Below are positions 61,950 to 64,000 of a stretch of DNA of 64,000 nt, one piece after another. The stretch is taken from the NCBI RefSeq assembly GCF_963378075.1, contig NZ_OY726394.1:2976001-3040000 (forward strand), given 5' to 3'. Within the stretch, counting starts at the first letter, position 1, and each line of letters starts with the position of its first letter. The DNA comes from Mycolicibacter sp. MU0083. Its GTDB lineage: Bacteria; Actinomycetota; Actinomycetes; Mycobacteriales; Mycobacteriaceae. A model generated the notes under the pieces. That model saw nothing but the letters and a program-made list of their open reading frames with translations. It was not told the DNA's origin and made no database searches. Both the position numbers and the translations under genes were made by a program.

Positions 61950-62837
61950 TCATCGCAGATCTAGCCTGCGCACTTCGATGCGGCCGTCGACCTCGCGGCA
62001 GCGCATCGCCGGCTGGTTCCCGGTGGCCGGCCCGCGCAGCAGCGTGCCGTCGCACATGTCGAAGCGCGAGCCGTGGCACGCACAGGTCACCACAGTGCCG
62101 TCGAGCTCCCCGTTGCTCAACGGGCAGCCGCGATGTCCACACCGGTCGTGGATGGCCCACACCCGGCCGGCGTAGCGAACCAGCAGCACCGGAGTGCCGT
62201 CGGCATCGACTGCGTGCAATCGGCCGTCCGTCAGTTCGGTGCTGTCGAGCACCGAAGTCCAGCCATCCGGCCCGGGATCGAACGCGTTCTGGTTGACACC
62301 GACACCCCGGGTGTACGCCAAGTGACCACCGAGGTAGCCCCCGAGACCCAGGGTGGCGGTGCCACCGAGGCTCAACAGCACCGCGCGCAGCCGCCGGCCC
62401 CGACGGCGGTTCATCAACGATGCGCCGTACATCAACAGGGCACTCGAATTGGCGGCGGCGTGCACCAGCCCGACCCGTCGGGATGGTTCATCGGACAGTT
62501 CGGTGTCCGCCCAGTCACTGATCCCGGTGATTGCGGTCGGTGCGTACGCGGCGATGCCGACCGCTGTCAGGCGGTTTGCCATATCCGCGCCGGCCCTCGG
62601 CGCGAGCAGATCCAACAGCGACGCCGAGACGAACGCGCCGATGACGAGATCGGTCAGCGGCGGGTGAGCCGGGTGTCCCAGGCTGGTTCCGCTGATGAGG
62701 TCTTTGAACTTGCCCTGCCCGGTCAGCCGGCGCACCCGCGCGGCGAGAATCTGGGCCGGCCGATCCAGGATGTCCGAGTGCTCCAGGGCTTCGGTCAGGC
62801 GACCGGCCAGGGCCGTGGCCGTCGATTGCTTCGGCAT
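61950..62837 (-). CDS. Rieske [2Fe-2S] protein with N-terminal DUF2231 membrane domain
   Basis: A 295-residue protein. Residues about 40–180 contain a DUF2231-type domain with several membrane helices (GTSLGHPAHPPLTDLVIGAFVS). The C-terminal Rieske domain from about 195 holds the ligands CGHRGC and CACHGSRF. It is probably a membrane electron carrier. ATG 62837 has GGAG 7 bases upstream; an upstream start at 62855 is less likely. No SigF promoter was found. No partner oxygenase is adjacent. Confidence 0.85.
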   Translation of the reverse strand: MPKQSTATALAGRLTEALEHSDILDRPAQILAARVRRLTGQGKFKDLISGTSLGHPAHPPLTDLVIGAFVSASLLDLLAPRAGADMANRLTAVGIAAYAPTAITGISDWADTELSDEPSRRVGLVHAAANSSALLMYGASLMNRRRGRRLRAVLLSLGGTATLGLGGYLGGHLAYTRGVGVNQNAFDPGPDGWTSVLDSTELTDGRLHAVDADGTPVLLVRYAGRVWAIHDRCGHRGCPLSNGELDGTVVTCACHGSRFDMCDGTLLRGPATGNQPAMRCREVDGRIEVRRLDLR

Positions 62838-62851
62838 CGGGGCGTCTCCGA

Positions 62852-62926
62852 TCATCGTTGCTGGGTCATCTGTTGGGTTTTCGCGTAGGCCAAGTGGCCA
62901 CCCACATGTCCGGACAGAACGGGCAG
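62852..62926 (-). pseudogene. Possible remnant of a DUF2231 gene
   Basis: The reverse strand reads VLSGHVGGHLAYAKTQQMTQQ before a stop. The stretch VGGHLAYAK resembles LGGHLAYTR in the Rieske protein next to it, the end of the DUF2231 domain. No longer related reading was found upstream, so it may be a leftover of a duplication. Evidence is thin. Confidence 0.25.
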
Positions 62927-63037
62927 TTCAACAGTTCCCCCACGCTGTGACGCAACACCCTGGACCGCCGGGGCTCTGCCATCTCCGCTGGGGCCGCCGG
63001 AAGTGAGCAAACGGTGCGGGCAGGGGGTGGTCACCGC

Positions 63038-63436
63038 TCAGTACTTGTCGCAGGTCTTGGCGATGGGCCCGACCAGGGTGACGAACTGAGCCGCCTCCGG
63101 TACACCCTGAGCCTGCTCGAGCAGCTGCTCGCGCTGCGGCGGTGGCGAGGCGAGGAAGTTCTGCAGGAATGACTGCGCCATGGGTGTCGCATTGAATTGT
63201 GCTGCGGTCTCCGGTGATTGCGCGCTCATAGCCGCCACCACCTGGGCATAGCTGCACGTCGTGTTCACCGCTGGATTCTGCGACCATTGGCTTGGTTTGC
63301 CCGGTTGGCCCGGTTGGCTCGGCGGAGGAGTCGGGCCGGGCTGGTCCGGAACGGCGTTCGCCGGCCCGGCACCAGCCGCCAAGGCCAGTGCCATGCCACT
63401 GCCGGCGGCAAGCCTGGCCAAAGAAGTTGTGATCAT
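63038..63436 (-). CDS. Secreted hemophore-related protein (Rv0203-like)
   Basis: A 132-residue secreted protein with a signal peptide ending about residue 28 (GPANA), a Pro/Gly/Gln-rich linker, then a helical core with two cysteines (NTTCSYAQ near the start and KTCDKY at the end) likely joined as a disulfide. This is the hemophore-related family, in which Rv0203 carries heme; the tyrosine and other heme contacts cannot be judged. ATG 63436 has AGGGGAG upstream. Divergent from the cutinase gene. Confidence 0.75.
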   Translation of the reverse strand: MITTSLARLAAGSGMALALAAGAGPANAVPDQPGPTPPPSQPGQPGKPSQWSQNPAVNTTCSYAQVVAAMSAQSPETAAQFNATPMAQSFLQNFLASPPPQREQLLEQAQGVPEAAQFVTLVGPIAKTCDKY

Positions 63437-63458
63437 TGGTTTCTCCCCTTCAGCTTGC

Positions 63459-63477
63459 GTACCGTCGGTGACGGTAC
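63459..63477. repeat. Palindrome between hemophore-like and cutinase genes
   Basis: GTACCGTC and GACGGTAC are perfect reverse complements separated by GGT, 23 bases upstream of the hemophore-like start. Possible operator or 5' leader hairpin. Confidence 0.4.
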
Positions 63478-63515
63478 CGACGTAGGCTTGCCGTTTTCGG
63501 CCGAGCTAAACCACG

Positions 63516-63541
63516 GTTTGTCCCCGGATCGCAATGGGTAT
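63516..63541 (+). promoter_or_regulatory. SigF-type promoter of the cutinase gene
   Basis: Forward GTTT (63516–63519), 16-base spacer, GGGTAT (63536–63541). It overlaps an in-frame ATG at 63534, so that codon cannot be the start of the transcript from this promoter. Confidence 0.7.
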
Positions 63542-63554
63542 CGGACGAAGTGCT

Positions 63555-64000
63555 GTGATTACTCGGATTCTCACCGCCGTAGTCTTGGGTGGCTGCATTC
63601 TGCTGTGCTCGCCGGCCGCCGGCGACGCCGTCGCCATCGGATGCCCCGACGTCGAGGTGGTCTTCGCCCGGGGCACCGGAGAACCGCCCGGCGTCGGCTG
63701 GATGGGTCAGCAGTTCATCGATGCCCTCCGGTGGCGCACCTGGGGCCGTACCGTGGCCGTTTATCCGGTCGACTTTCCCGCGGTACCCGAGTTCGGCCCC
63801 TCGGCCGCAGGGGTCGCCGACGCCGCCACCCACATCCGCGACATGGCCGCCGACTGCGCGGGCACCCGGCTTGTCCTCGCCGGATACTCACGCGGTGCTG
63901 CCCTCATCGGCTATGTCACCGAGCCGACGACCGCCACCCGGTTCGGAGCGCCCCTGGCGCCTGAAGTCGCCGGACACGTCGCCGCCGTGGCATTGCTGGG
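63555..64000 (+). CDS. Cutinase-family esterase, N-terminal part (cut by window edge)
   Basis: 148 residues reach the window end. GTG 63555 opens a signal peptide (VITRILTAVVLGGCILLC) ending near GDAVA, then the mature cutinase begins CPDVEVVFARGTGEPPG, the family hallmark. The nucleophile elbow GYSRGAAL (Ser in GxSxG form) and a disulfide-type Cys (AADCAG) are present. The catalytic Asp and His lie beyond the window. GTG is chosen because ATG 63534 lies inside the SigF-type promoter. Secreted lipid or ester hydrolase. Confidence 0.88.
   Translation, partial: MITRILTAVVLGGCILLCSPAAGDAVAIGCPDVEVVFARGTGEPPGVGWMGQQFIDALRWRTWGRTVAVYPVDFPAVPEFGPSAAGVADAATHIRDMAADCAGTRLVLAGYSRGAALIGYVTEPTTATRFGAPLAPEVAGHVAAVALL

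Overview
The window is high-GC chromosomal DNA from a member of the Mycobacteriaceae. The first 35 kb follow the gene order of the Mycobacterium tuberculosis Rv3257c–Rv3285 block almost gene for gene: phosphomannomutase, whiB2, fbiA-fbiB, the mannose/rhamnose genes, an LCP ligase, a zinc-efflux pair, fadE25, purE-purK, birA and accD5-accE5-accA3. Species cannot be fixed from sequence alone; a non-tuberculous, probably environmental mycobacterium is the best reading. No tRNA, rRNA, CRISPR array, insertion sequence or prophage gene was recognised.

Layout of the core part. 1–1.6 kb: phosphomannomutase (cut by the window edge), two small conserved genes and whiB2. 1.9–4.8 kb: cofactor F420 assembly (fbiA, fbiB) plus a NUDIX hydrolase. 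4.9–9.3 kb: GDP-mannose pyrophosphorylase, rhamnosyltransferase wbbL, rmlD and an LCP phosphotransferase, all cell-wall polysaccharide functions. 10–13.5 kb: a metal-efflux module (PacL1-like chaperone, CtpC P-type ATPase, CDF-like membrane protein) behind a candidate metal-responsive operator. 13.5–21.8 kb: a block not expected from the tuberculosis order: pknD-type kinase, PstS lipoprotein, ackA, pta, a class V aminotransferase and a mycothiol-dependent enzyme. 21.8–26.8 kb: fadE25-purE-purK, gtrA-like, a PH-domain protein and birA. 26.9–35.1 kb: an FdhF/YdeP oxidoreductase and the acyl-CoA carboxylase cluster with maf, sseA and a SufE-like gene.

From 35.4 kb to the end the window becomes an accessory stress-response island. 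The genes are katE catalase, a ChaB-family protein, a universal stress protein, hemerythrin, Hsp20 with a MerR-type regulator, a PoxB-like TPP enzyme, an F420-type LLM oxidoreductase, a heme-oxygenase-fold enzyme, a membrane-associated GMC/gluconate-dehydrogenase-like operon, a molybdopterin oxidoreductase, a PLP decarboxylase, a DJ-1/PfpI protein, a Rieske protein, two STAS anti-anti-sigma proteins, two ANTAR regulators, a UsfY-like protein and secreted proteins (MPT63, hemophore-like, cutinase). Twelve or more of the transcription units carry a GTTT-N15–17-GGGTAN promoter, the motif of the mycobacterial stress sigma factor SigF. In several units the start codon lies only 8–11 bases after the -10 element, so those messages should be leaderless or nearly so. 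The island sits just after accA3, where M. tuberculosis keeps sigF-rsbW-usfY; here a usfY-like gene remains but sigF and rsbW are not in view.

The most notable features are: the dense set of SigF-type promoters with fixed spacing; a molybdopterin oxidoreductase that has lost its iron-sulfur cysteines and is translationally coupled to an unknown helical protein; two STAS paralogues with matching leader hairpins; the hsp20/MerR control region; and several long perfect hairpins between genes.
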